Shown: piece after piece, positions 27,528 to 37,300 of the stretch
How the letters are laid out: every line of letters begins with the position of its first letter
How positions within the stretch are numbered: the stretch's first letter is position 1
Origin: an uncultured Actinomycetes bacterium
Lineage (GTDB): Bacteria; Actinomycetota; Acidimicrobiia; Acidimicrobiales; Ilumatobacteraceae
Direction of reading: 5' to 3'
Assembly (NCBI GenBank): GCA_937927625.1
Contig: CALBSD010000057.1
Coordinates: 3,769 to 67,768 of the forward strand
DNA length: 64,000 bases
Notes under the pieces: generated by a model
Told to the model about the DNA's origin: nothing
Seen by the model: the letters and a program-made list of their open reading frames with translations, nothing else
Databases searched by the model: none
Program-made: the position numbers and the translations under genes

Positions 27528-28511
27528 CTATTGCACCTGTGTGATGGCGACGGTAATCGATGGACCTGCAGGGCGAGTGGGGCTGATTCCGGGTGCGATT
27601 GCGAGAATTCGCGTCGCAATATCCGCAGACGAATACATGATTTCTACGTAATCACCTGCTGCTAGATCGATGATGTAGTTCGATGTGGCAACTTGTCGTA
27701 GTGATGCGGTGATAGTGATTTCAGAGTTGCTGATCGGCACATCAACACCATTGCGGCGGAGCCAGATGTCCATGGTGTCGTTTCCGGAATCGGTCTTTGT
27801 CAATTGGGCAGAGAACTGAACGTTGTAGGTTCCGGTTCGGGCGACTTTGATATGTGAGCTGAACTCAACGGAGACGCCATTTGCGGTGACCCCGTTGAGG
27901 CCGGGGGTGATTTGGTTAAAGGTCATTGCTTTCGGCGTATTCACGGCGTCCACCTGCTGCGTGGTCGTATCGCGAAACGAGCCATAAGCGGGAACGAGAC
28001 CATTGATACCGTTCTGCCCGTTCTCGCCGTTGAAACCATTTGTTCCAGGGACACCTTGAATTCCCTGAACACCGGCATTGCCCGTTAGGCCAGTGGCTCC
28101 GGTATTTCCAATTGGGCCTTGTGGTCCCATTGCGCCGATTTCGCCAGCCGTGGCGAAACGTGCGCTCACAAGTGTTCCCGTTCCTGAGATGCGATCTACT
28201 TGTAGTGCTACGTAGCAGTTGGAAATGCTCCCGACCCGACCTTCAACAAATTTGGTTGTCTGAACAGTCGTCCCCGTCACAGCGCGGATACGCATGCCGG
28301 TGACAAACGGTGTCTGGTTATCAACAGGGAAATATTTCAACCCAAGCGAAATGGGAATAGGTCTAGTCGCGAGAACCTTTGAAAGGGTGACAGTGGTCTT
28401 CGAGCAAGTTGCAGAATAGGCAGTTTCTGGTTCAACGGCGTTGAAGCCAATTGTGCCTAATGCAATGACAGAAAGTATTGAGAGTTTGTTCTTCACCCAC
28501 GAATTGTTCAT
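27528..28511 (-). CDS. Secreted collagen-like repeat protein with C-terminal jelly-roll-like domain
   Basis: 327 residues. A signal peptide is evident (about 1-33, ending near 'AYSA'). A small beta domain (about 35-125) is followed by an uninterrupted Gly-X-Y tract of about 15 triplets (about 128-172, 'GPQGPIGNTGATG...GINGL'). The last 150 residues ('YGSFRDTTTQ', 'VEFSSHIKVARTGTYNVQFS', 'IWLRRNG') look like the C1q/BclA-type jelly-roll found after bacterial collagen tracts. Family knowledge predicts a trimeric stalk with a globular head. No cell-wall anchor is seen. The neighbours are on the same strand but 60-110 bp away, so it is probably transcribed alone. Confidence 0.75.
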   Translation of the reverse strand: MNNSWVKNKLSILSVIALGTIGFNAVEPETAYSATCSKTTVTLSKVLATRPIPISLGLKYFPVDNQTPFVTGMRIRAVTGTTVQTTKFVEGRVGSISNCYVALQVDRISGTGTLVSARFATAGEIGAMGPQGPIGNTGATGLTGNAGVQGIQGVPGTNGFNGENGQNGINGLVPAYGSFRDTTTQQVDAVNTPKAMTFNQITPGLNGVTANGVSVEFSSHIKVARTGTYNVQFSAQLTKTDSGNDTMDIWLRRNGVDVPISNSEITITASLRQVATSNYIIDLAAGDYVEIMYSSADIATRILAIAPGISPTRPAGPSITVAITQVQ

Positions 28512-28617
28512 CTCAACTGTTGATGCATCGTAAAATGGGCATACCTAATTCAAGTGTGATTCAACGATGTGATGTGTGTACTTGCAACGCATCAGTGATG
28601 CGCCATGGGTAAGTGAA

Positions 28618-29331
28618 TTAAGCGAGGGTGATGCTGTCCATCGTGACTTGAACACCCATGACGTATGCATCGCCATTCTCTGTAGAGACTCGTTGAGCAA
28701 TTGCTTCGACTTCCGAAGCGTTAGTAACTGGAATGAATTGCACAGTGTCCCACTTACGGCCATCGCCGATAATGGTTCCTTCGACGCCAAACTGCACTGC
28801 TTCTGCAAGATCAGCAAATGCTGCATCGCGATTAGATGCCTGACGCACCACCATTGCAACGAGGCGATCTTCAAGTGGCATGGGTCGATTGCGCGAATCA
28901 ATCGATTCATCCAATGGTCGACAGCACACCAGGGTCGTGCGAGCCATGCCCGCAGCTTTATGCACGTGCTTCTCGCCGAAGTCTGAACGGCTTTGCATGT
29001 CGATGAATGACTTGCGTGTTGCGTACCGAACGATGCCGATGCGGTCCCAGTCCTCGTTGCCCTTGTTATTGCTCACAACATCGCCATAGAAAACAACATC
29101 AGCACCAATCTTGTTGAGAACGGAGGAAGGGTTGTAGCGGTCATCTGCCTCTTTGCCGCTGATCTCTTTGCCGACACCTTCACCATCTGTGTACTGGGCG
29201 ACCTCGTGATACTTCATGAGATTCACCATGTAGATGGGGCCATCTTCTTCAGGCGGGCGGGTGGCAAGGAACATCCCGTATTCCTTGTCGATGGTTCCGT
29301 ACTTGTGCTTGAGTGGCTTGTTCTCGGACAT
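28618..29331 (-). CDS. DUF1330-like protein (dimeric alpha/beta barrel)
   Basis: 237 residues without signal peptide or membrane segment. 'PIYMVNLMKYHEVAQY' (about 32-47), 'GADVVFYGDVV' (about 76-86) and 'WDRIGIVRYATRKSFIDM' (about 94-111) resemble the strand-helix-strand core of DUF1330/EthD-like ferredoxin-fold proteins. The second half may be a second, diverged copy of the fold. The function is unknown. The start is supported by GAGG a few bases before the ATG. The 106 bp on its 3' side and 103 bp on its 5' side hold nothing recognisable. Confidence 0.6.
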   Translation of the reverse strand: MSENKPLKHKYGTIDKEYGMFLATRPPEEDGPIYMVNLMKYHEVAQYTDGEGVGKEISGKEADDRYNPSSVLNKIGADVVFYGDVVSNNKGNEDWDRIGIVRYATRKSFIDMQSRSDFGEKHVHKAAGMARTTLVCCRPLDESIDSRNRPMPLEDRLVAMVVRQASNRDAAFADLAEAVQFGVEGTIIGDGRKWDTVQFIPVTNASEVEAIAQRVSTENGDAYVMGVQVTMDSITLA

Positions 29332-29434
29332 GGTGACCTCGCTCGTTGCTGCTTTCCTGCACCGTAACCCTCTGAAGTGTGGAGCGTTTCACTAAAAAAG
29401 AACGCACTTCATTCGCAAATTGAGAGCAGTGTAG

Positions 29435-29977
29435 TTAAAGAGCTCTGGAAGCTCTTGATGCGATTGTGAGGAGTTGACGACGGAGCATGATGCCGTCTCC
29501 TGGCCCCAAGATGAGGCGCTCAAAGAGTCGACCGCCAGGAAGGTTGATGTGAGATCGCATGCGTGTGATCAGGCGAGTTCCCTCGGAAATCTCGCGAAGT
29601 TCGTATGCAAGGGTGAAGTGAAGGCGTGGCGTTGACTTCTTCCCATTTTTGATTTCCAACACAAAGGAATATGGCGGGGTCACGATTGCAGCTACGAATG
29701 AAATGGGGCCAGCGGGAATCTTGTCGCCGACATTGACGCATTGCCATTCATCATGAATGGAAGTCGCGCTCTTACGTCCAAAGTTGTCAATCAAGTCATA
29801 GCTGTACCAACCGGCGCGTCCAAGACCCATCTGACGAATCCACGGAAAGACATCACGTGGTGGTGCAGCAATCGTGATGGACCGAGTAGCAATCAAAATT
29901 GCATCACTGCACAACTCGTCACCCACAACAGAACCGTGTATTTCTTCGGGAGTTGCACCCCAATGCTGGAAGATCAT
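29435..29977 (-). CDS. SRPBCC/polyketide-cyclase-like protein
   Basis: Taken from the ATG at 29977 the protein has 180 residues; a longer frame to 30211 would overlap the upstream OmpA-domain gene by about 200 bp and has no family similarity in the extra part. The chosen start lies 28 bp after that gene's stop, with GGAG just upstream. The body ('RSITIAAPPRDVFPWIRQMGLGRAGWYS', then a strand-rich middle, then 'LAYELREISEGTRLITRMRS') is typical of SRPBCC/START-like hydrophobic-ligand-binding proteins, which lack a common reaction. It probably follows the OmpA-domain gene in one transcript. Confidence 0.65.
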   Translation of the reverse strand: MIFQHWGATPEEIHGSVVGDELCSDAILIATRSITIAAPPRDVFPWIRQMGLGRAGWYSYDLIDNFGRKSATSIHDEWQCVNVGDKIPAGPISFVAAIVTPPYSFVLEIKNGKKSTPRLHFTLAYELREISEGTRLITRMRSHINLPGGRLFERLILGPGDGIMLRRQLLTIASRASRAL

Positions 29978-30005
29978 GACTCCGCTATGTCTACCAACTA
30001 TTTCA

Positions 30006-33000
30006 TCAGTTGGAGAACCACCGGAGCTCCACTCGTCGTTCTGCTGGAGTACCAATTTCTGTCGTGACGGCACCAAAACCTTGGTACGTGGTCCACAGTC
30101 GAACACCCTTCGAAGAAAGGTACATAGAGACGGCGAGTGCTCGCTGTTCTGAGAGATTTCGTAAGTACTTCGGTGTGTCAATTCCGTTTTTGCGAGCAAA
30201 TCCGGACACATACAAATTGCCGCCCCGCGAATTAACCGTTCGTGCGACTTGATTCAGAAGTTGAATTGTTTGCGGTGTGAGCGTCGCAGAGTTGGGCTTG
30301 AAATACATAATCTCACCCAGCAAGTCGCCACGGAATCTTGGTTGTCCATTTTCGAGGAGATCATCAGATGTTTTTCCTCGTTTTACATTTGATCCGGTTC
30401 GTGCAGACTTGGATACGCCAACGCTGTTGATGGTGTGTGCTCGAATTGCACCAAGCGTTCCGTTATTGCGAATCGTGACTGATGCTGATGTGTCAGTCGG
30501 CTTTAGTCGCTTCGTGATGAAGTTGACAATTTTTCCTGATTTGTCATAGACAATGAAAACGACTGAAGTAGCACCTTTGGCACCTGCATTCGGAGAGAAC
30601 TTGATGCGGCCTGTAAGCGAATTTGTTCCTGGCGTCAGCGCAGGTTTTGTTTCTGCGGCTGATGAAGAGGGAAGTCCTCCTGCGTTCAATCCAGAGATGG
30701 AGGATGTGGAAGATTTTCCGTCAATGGTGATGTTGATGGGGGCCGAAGGCGTCGAACTATTGCCTGCGGTATCAGTGACAGTCGCCGTAATTGACCATTC
30801 TCCTGCGCTCAGTGCAGGCAAGTCGCACTGTGTAGCTACGCCAACGATATAAGTACACGTCTTTGTCTCACCGCCCTTTGTTGCAGTAATTGTGACGGTG
30901 TCTCCATTTGTTCCAGCGGGCAAGGTGAATGATGGAGTCGTGTCCGTCGTGACATTGTCAGTATCTGACTTTCCAGTATCGGAACTTGGAAGCAAGTCTG
31001 CGCTTGATGGCGTTGCAGGAGCAGTCCCATCAATAGTTATGGACAAGGGCCCCGATGCTGGCCCTGTGTTGCCAGCAGCATCAGTAACGGAAGCGGAAAC
31101 TGTCCATGTTCCATCGGACAATGTAGGGAGAGAACAACCTGCTGTTACGCCGACGGTGTAAGTGCAGGTAACTGTTTTAGTTCCATTGGTGGCCGAAACC
31201 GTAACGACGTCGCCAGCTGTTGCACCTGGGATAGTGATCTCCGGTGTGGTGTCATTAGTGATGTTGTCAGAGTTTGAACGACCCGAATCAGATGCCGGCA
31301 CCAAATCGGGTGTTGAGCGCGACGGTGGCGTCGTTGCAATTGTGATTGGTAACGCGGCAGATGAGGCCGATACGTTTCCTGCGGCGTCGGTGAGAGTCGC
31401 TGTGACATTCCAGATGCCGTCGGTGAGTGTTGGCAGTGTGCAGTTTGTTGCTGATCCGACGACATATGTGCATGACACGGTGGTGGTGCCGTTGGTTGCC
31501 GAGATGGTCATGGTGTCACCGTTTGATCCGCCGGTGGCGCTCAATGTGGGTGTGTTGTCGCTTGTGTTGTTGTCTGTGGAGGATGTCCCGGTATCGGAGG
31601 ATGCGGCCAGGTCTACACCGGTCGGTGCTGCTGGTGTAGTTCCATCGATAGTGATGGGTAACGAAGATGACGATGGAGACACGTTCCCTGCTGGGTCGGT
31701 GAGTGTTGAAGACACGTTCCATATGCCGTCGGTGAGTGTTGGCAGTGTGCAGTTTGTTGCTGATCCGACAACGTAGGTGCATGACACTGTGGTCGTGCCG
31801 TTGGTTGCCGAGATGGTCATGGTGTCACCGTTTGATCCGCCTGTGGCGCTCATTGTGGGTGTGTTGTCGCTGGTGTTGTTGTCTGTGGAGGATGTTCCGC
31901 TATCTGACGATGCGGCCAGGTCTACTCCAGTAGGTGCAGACGGTGCGGATGCATCAACTATGACGCTGAGGGCTTGCGTTGTCCCCGTATTTCCTGCCGC
32001 ATCTGTGACATTCGCCGAAATGTTCCATGTGCCATCCGAAAGTGTGGCAAGTGTGCAGTTGTTCGCGGAACCAACGGTGTAGGAACAAGAAATCGTGCTG
32101 GAGCCATTTGTTGCATTAATGGTGATGACATCGCCCGCTGATTGTCCGGCCAATGTGATTGTCGGTGTGTTGTCGCTGGTGATGTCATCAGTTGAAGATG
32201 AACCTGAGTCTGACGCAGCAAGGAGGTCGGGTGCCAATGATTGCGGACCAGTGGCATCAATCGTTAATGGCAGGGCAGTAGATACAAGGGATGTATTTCC
32301 AGCCGGATCGGTGAGAGTGGCCGTGACATTCCAGGCTCCATCGGTCAGGGATGGCAATGTGCAGTTCGTTGCAGAGCCGACGACATATGTGCATGAGACC
32401 GTTGTGGTGCCATTTGTTGCGGAGATTGTCATGGTATCGCCGTTGACCCCGCCAGTCGCTCCAAGAGTCGGCGTCGTGTCGCTCGTGTTGTTGTCTGTCG
32501 ACGAAGAGCCGGTATCCGAAGCGGTAACAAGGTCAACGGAAGTAGGGGCTGTTGGACGGGACGTGTCAATGGTGACGGAAAGGGCGGTGGACGCAGATGA
32601 TGCGCCACTTGTCGGATGAGAATCAGTGGCAGTGATAGACCAAGTTCCATCGGCCAAAGTGCCCAGATCGCACCCTGTCGCAGGGATGACGTACGAACAA
32701 GTCACGTTTGTGGAACCGGACTTTGTCGCTGTCACGGTAATTGTGTTGCCTGATGAGTAGCTACCAGGCACTTCAATGCGTGGGGTGTTGTCGCTTGTGG
32801 CGTTATCGGTTGACGAATTTCCAAGATCTGAAGCTGTTGCTAAATCTGGTGCTTGTGGTGCAGCAGGAACAACTGACAACGAACCAGAGCCACTCGATGC
32901 CGAGAATGTTCCTGAATCTGTGGGCGCGAGGTTTGCACCCACCGAATAAACACCTGGATTGGTTGGGGTGTGGGTGAAGGTTGCGATGTAGCCCGATGGG

Positions 33001-34163
33001 TTCATTCCGTACACACCAGAACTACCCATGTGGGCACCAGCGGTGTACAAGCGGCCGTTAGCGAATGCCAATGCTTGGTTACCACCACAACCTGCAGCCC
33101 AGCCGTCGGGCAGTGAAGCTTGCATGCATTGATCCCAGCCTAAGTACTGGCGCATCGCACCGGTTGATGGATTGATCTGAGTGATTGGCTCAGCGTTTGG
33201 AGTGCTCAGCGGAGTTACCCCTCCGCATTGAGCACCATAGAGGAACCCAGCAGAGTCAATTGCGAGTTGAGCTCCAAGGCCATACCAGGAACTACCGTTC
33301 CACGTTTCAAAGTTGCAGGATGCGGCTGTTAACAGAGTTGGGCTTCCACCGCCCGCGGGAATTTGCATGATGTCTTTGTCTGCGTTGATGTAGTAGAGAA
33401 CGTTGGTGGTTGGGTTGATGACAGGACTACTGATTGGCGAGCCGAGTCCTGAAGCATATGTGGTTACTACTCCTGCTGGAGTAATTCTTTTGATCTCACC
33501 TAGGTCGCGCATCGTGACATAAAGATTGTTACTCGCATCAATTGTCATGCCAGTAATTTGTCCTTGGCCCGCTGATGGAACACCAAGTGCAGATGCGGAA
33601 ACGAATGTTGTACTTGTTGCGCCGATTGATGTTCGACTACGAATTGTGTTCTGAGCAGTGCCGTTGTAGACGGCCTCATAGATAACTCCAGTAGATGAAA
33701 CGGCAAGTCCTACAACACTGACCCAGTTGCCGTTCCAAGATTCAAAAGGTGCACATGGAACCCCGCCGCCGGATGTCAGCATCTTTGTTACCTGTCGACA
33801 TCCACCAGCATCCATGTTGTTATACGTAGACACGTAAATGTTTCCGTTGGAGTCGCTTGCGAGGCGCCAAGCTGAACTGTTTCCCGTATATGACCATCGC
33901 TGGATGTTTGACAATGTTGTGCCGGACCCAGTTGTCACACCTGTTCCTACTGTTTGTCCATCGTATGAGAAAGTGACTGTGCCTGGAGCGCTTGTCGTTG
34001 CAGACAAGGTGACTGATTGACCTGCAACGGCTGGGCTGGGGGTTGCTGTCACGCTGGTAGTGGTCGCCGTAGCGGCCAACGCCGCATTGGTGGAGAACAA
34101 AGGTGCGACCAGTGCAGCCGAAAGTGCGAAAGAAATTGAGCGAGTCAGCTTTGGCAAATGCAT
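30006..34163 (-). CDS. Secreted beta-propeller / Ig-like repeat protein with C-terminal OmpA domain
   Basis: 1,385 residues from the ATG at 34163, where a clear signal peptide begins (Lys/Arg, hydrophobic core, 'AALA' cleavage region near residue 30). A bacterial Ig-like domain follows (about 31-90), then an NHL/SMP-30-like propeller (about 90-410), then seven Ig-like repeats of about 100 residues, each opening with 'D-L-xx-SD-G-S-TDN-TSD-TP' and carrying a Cys pair ('SCTYVVG...NCTLP'). The C-terminal 105 residues ('YFKPNSATLTP', 'VSGFARKNG', 'NLSEQRALAVSMYL') form an OmpA/MotB peptidoglycan-binding domain. Since no outer membrane is expected, it probably attaches the stalk to the wall, like mycobacterial ArfA. 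It is divergent from the SdrD-like gene. Confidence 0.85.
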   Translation of the reverse strand: MHLPKLTRSISFALSAALVAPLFSTNAALAATATTTSVTATPSPAVAGQSVTLSATTSAPGTVTFSYDGQTVGTGVTTGSGTTLSNIQRWSYTGNSSAWRLASDSNGNIYVSTYNNMDAGGCRQVTKMLTSGGGVPCAPFESWNGNWVSVVGLAVSSTGVIYEAVYNGTAQNTIRSRTSIGATSTTFVSASALGVPSAGQGQITGMTIDASNNLYVTMRDLGEIKRITPAGVVTTYASGLGSPISSPVINPTTNVLYYINADKDIMQIPAGGGSPTLLTAASCNFETWNGSSWYGLGAQLAIDSAGFLYGAQCGGVTPLSTPNAEPITQINPSTGAMRQYLGWDQCMQASLPDGWAAGCGGNQALAFANGRLYTAGAHMGSSGVYGMNPSGYIATFTHTPTNPGVYSVGANLAPTDSGTFSASSGSGSLSVVPAAPQAPDLATASDLGNSSTDNATSDNTPRIEVPGSYSSGNTITVTATKSGSTNVTCSYVIPATGCDLGTLADGTWSITATDSHPTSGASSASTALSVTIDTSRPTAPTSVDLVTASDTGSSSTDNNTSDTTPTLGATGGVNGDTMTISATNGTTTVSCTYVVGSATNCTLPSLTDGAWNVTATLTDPAGNTSLVSTALPLTIDATGPQSLAPDLLAASDSGSSSTDDITSDNTPTITLAGQSAGDVITINATNGSSTISCSYTVGSANNCTLATLSDGTWNISANVTDAAGNTGTTQALSVIVDASAPSAPTGVDLAASSDSGTSSTDNNTSDNTPTMSATGGSNGDTMTISATNGTTTVSCTYVVGSATNCTLPTLTDGIWNVSSTLTDPAGNVSPSSSSLPITIDGTTPAAPTGVDLAASSDTGTSSTDNNTSDNTPTLSATGGSNGDTMTISATNGTTTVSCTYVVGSATNCTLPTLTDGIWNVTATLTDAAGNVSASSAALPITIATTPPSRSTPDLVPASDSGRSNSDNITNDTTPEITIPGATAGDVVTVSATNGTKTVTCTYTVGVTAGCSLPTLSDGTWTVSASVTDAAGNTGPASGPLSITIDGTAPATPSSADLLPSSDTGKSDTDNVTTDTTPSFTLPAGTNGDTVTITATKGGETKTCTYIVGVATQCDLPALSAGEWSITATVTDTAGNSSTPSAPINITIDGKSSTSSISGLNAGGLPSSSAAETKPALTPGTNSLTGRIKFSPNAGAKGATSVVFIVYDKSGKIVNFITKRLKPTDTSASVTIRNNGTLGAIRAHTINSVGVSKSARTGSNVKRGKTSDDLLENGQPRFRGDLLGEIMYFKPNSATLTPQTIQLLNQVARTVNSRGGNLYVSGFARKNGIDTPKYLRNLSEQRALAVSMYLSSKGVRLWTTYQGFGAVTTEIGTPAERRVELRWFSN
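31414..31931. repeat. Recently duplicated Ig-repeat unit (two copies 309 bp apart)
   Basis: Within the OmpA-domain gene, about 209 bp at 31414-31622 recur at 31723-31931 with only about a dozen differences. The offset is 309 bp, i.e. exactly one Ig-like repeat (103 codons), so the repeat number has grown recently by in-frame duplication or gene conversion. The other repeats are much more diverged at DNA level. Confidence 0.8.
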
Positions 34164-34210
34164 GGGGAAAGTGTGCCTAGATCCGAAAAGAGCAACTAAG
34201 CACCACAGCA

Positions 34211-34228
34211 CGTAAAAATTTTTTTACG
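34211..34228. promoter_or_regulatory. Palindrome in divergent promoter region of two surface genes
   Basis: CGTAAAA-ATTT-TTTTACG is a perfect 7-bp inverted repeat with a 4-nt centre. It lies in the 148-bp gap between the divergently transcribed OmpA-domain gene and SdrD-like gene. It has the same size class as the other probable operators in this window, but no regulator gene is adjacent and the A/T runs could arise by chance. Confidence 0.4.
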
Positions 34229-34311
34229 AAGAAGAAAAACTTTTCTGATTCTTATCCTTCTCATTTGTCTCTTGCCTATTCAGGGCATCGTTGTCGCGAG
34301 GAGTCTTGAGC

Positions 34312-37300
34312 GTGAAATCTAAAAAAGTCGCTGGCCTATTTGTGGTCTGCATTTCGATGTTGGGCCTTCAAGCGGCAATTGGAAAAGTGCAGGCGGCATC
34401 AGGAACTGTCACCGGAACTGTCTTTAATGACAAGAATTCCAATGGCCTCAATGATGGGTCTGATGTTGGAGTGTCCGGAGTTGTTGTTTCTGCTTACGAC
34501 AACACAGGAGTCCAAATAGGAACTGCAACAACAATTGGTAACGGCACATACTCAATTTCGATTTCATCTGCTGCCACAACAGATATTCGAGTTGAATTCA
34601 CCACACCAAATGGTTATCAACCTTCATTCCAGGGCGCGGGAAATGGAACAAGCATTCAGTTTGTTTCACTGCCAGCTTCAAACGTGAATTACGGAATCCT
34701 TATCCCTGGAAATTTCTGCCAGGACAATCCAGGATCAAATATTGCGGGTATCTGTTTGCGGCCAGGAACGACATCGCTGGCGACGTCGAAAGATTTCTCG
34801 TCAATTTCAACGACGAACTGGAAAGGTACGAACCCTGCGCTATTGACAAAAAACGCAGACACTGGGTCCTTGTGGGGTATGGCATTTGACGGTCAACGTC
34901 AAGTAATTTTCGGATCAGCAGCATTGCGTCGACATTCAGGACTTGGTCCAAAGGGCATCGCTGGTCTTTACGCGACAAGCCGAACCACTGGTTCCGTTAT
35001 TGCATCATGGGATCTTTCCCAAGCTCCGTTCAACCTCACGTTCAGCGCAAATAATTCAACCTTCAGCGATGCGAACAGAGGACTCACAAACTCCAGCATT
35101 CTTTCGCCTGACCCAATTGGTTTTGCGAATGTCGGCAAGGTAGGCATCGGCGACATTGATATGTCACCCAATGGCCAATGGTTGTTTGTATCCAACTTGT
35201 ACCAGAAGAAGATCCATCGCATTGCTGTCACTGATGCAAACAACGATGGAATTCCGGAATTGGGGGCTGTCACGAGTTACACCATTCCTGGGAGCACTTG
35301 CTCAAGTACAACTTCTCGTCCATGGGGTTTGCGATACAACTATCTCGATGACACGTTGATGATCGGCGTTGTGTGCAGCAAGGAATCCCAATCGCCTGCA
35401 TTGAACAGCGGTGCGGGGACAACCTCGTTGCCTGATCCCGGCGTCCTTCTCAAGCTGACGATTTCCTCGTCCACCTTCACCACGGTTTCATCTGTGGATT
35501 TTGACTATGTACGTGGTGTTGAAATCAATGGTGGAAACAACCCAGGTGAGACCTGCATGACCAATGATCCCTCGGTATCGACGCCAACGGGTGTGGCATG
35601 TCTGAAGGGCAGATGGCACTCATGGACTGATGATTTTGCTGCTCTTGAAGGTTTGCCAGGAAGCACATATGGCATGGAAGGCGTCTTCAATCTTCCTACA
35701 GATAATCAAGTCGGAATCGTGCAGAGAATGTGGTGGCCGCAGCCGATTATTGCGGACATCGAAGTTCTCCCCAGTGGAGAGATTGTTCTCGGAGTGATGG
35801 ACCGCTTTGGCATGCAGATGGGAACAAACAACAGAAAGCCAACGTACAATCCTCAAACTCCGAACGTCAACGATGGTTTGGTTACTGGATATGTTGCTGG
35901 CGACACTCTCATGTTGTGTCCAAGCGGTGGATCATTTACGCAAAACAATGCCGATGCCTGCACCGCAGCAACCGCCGATGACACATACATGATGTCTCGT
36001 GCGGGCCTAGGCGGCAAGCGTGACTATCACGAAGTCTTTGATGACAACTTGAACAATGGCGCACATTTGGAAATGACTATTGGTGGTCTTGCCTACAACC
36101 CAAACACCAAAGAGATGGCAATCTCCATGATGGATCCATCTAACGCCATTTTCACGGGTGGTATCCGTTACTTAAATAGTGATCCTGCTTCAGGAAGTTT
36201 TGGTCAATATGTATCTGGCGCCGTATTCAACGGATGGTCTGACTCTTCAACTAATCAGAAGTGGGAATCATCGTTCCTGAAATCAACATCGATGGGGGAC
36301 CTAGAGCTTCTCTGTGATCGTGCACCTGTACAGATTGGTAACCGAGTTTGGATTGATACCAATCAGAATGGAATTCAAGATCCGGGTGAACCTCCAGTTG
36401 CTGGAATCTACGTTGGTCTCTACGCCGCAACTGGTGCAACCGGATTCGGTCAACAATTAGGAACCGCGTTTACGAACTCCAATGGCGAGTTCTATTTCTC
36501 CAGCAATCTCACCGAAGGTATGTACGGTGACGGCGACCATATCGGCGGCGGGTTGGTGCCTGGACAGGCATATCGAATCCGTCTTGACTGGGCTGGCACC
36601 TACACAGGTAGTGGCGCCTTGGCTGGTTACGAACTGACGCAAGCGACGGCCACGTCCGCAGCAACGAGTTTGGATACTTCGGTCGACAGCAATGCAGGAG
36701 TTGTTGATTCATTCCCTCAGGCAGATGTGCTCACCGTCAATCCTGGCGAGAATAACCACACCTACGACTTTGGTTTTAAGTTGACCCCGGTGACAACGAC
36801 GGCAGCGCCAACGACTACCGCCGCGCCAACTACAACTGCGGCTCCGACCACAACCGCCGCGCCAACGACGACGGCTGCACCGACCACAACTGCGGCTCCG
36901 ACCACAACTGCCGCTCCGACGACAACAGTGGCTTCGTCAACGACAGTGGCACCAAATAATGCGACAACATCGACAACTCCGTCGCAGATCAGGAACGTCA
37001 TCAAAGTGTCGGTTGGAGATTACGTCTGGTTGGATTCCGATCGTGATGGCGTGCAGGACTCCAGCGAAAAGGGAATCTCTGGCGTTGTGCTTTCGATCCG
37101 AAAGGCAGATGGTTCGTTGGTGTACGACGTCAATGGCAAAGTTGTTACGTCCACCAAGACTGACAAGTTCGGCCATTACAGCTTTGACAATTTGCCTCCA
37201 GGTCAGTACAGAGTGTCTGTTGTTGACCCGGCGGGATACGCCGCGACGAATGCGGCGGCAGTATCTGATTTTGGCGTGGATTCGGCAACAGGTTCAGCGT

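Noticed and set aside
28545..28986. Open frames on both strands across the start of the DUF1330-like gene region
   Set aside because: They overlap the DUF1330-like gene almost completely and their peptides show no signal, domain or plausible start context.
29978..30211. N-terminal extension of the SRPBCC gene to 30211
   Set aside because: It would overlap the conserved OmpA domain coding region by about 200 bp and adds sequence without family similarity; the ATG at 29977 has a GGAG upstream and lies just after the previous stop.
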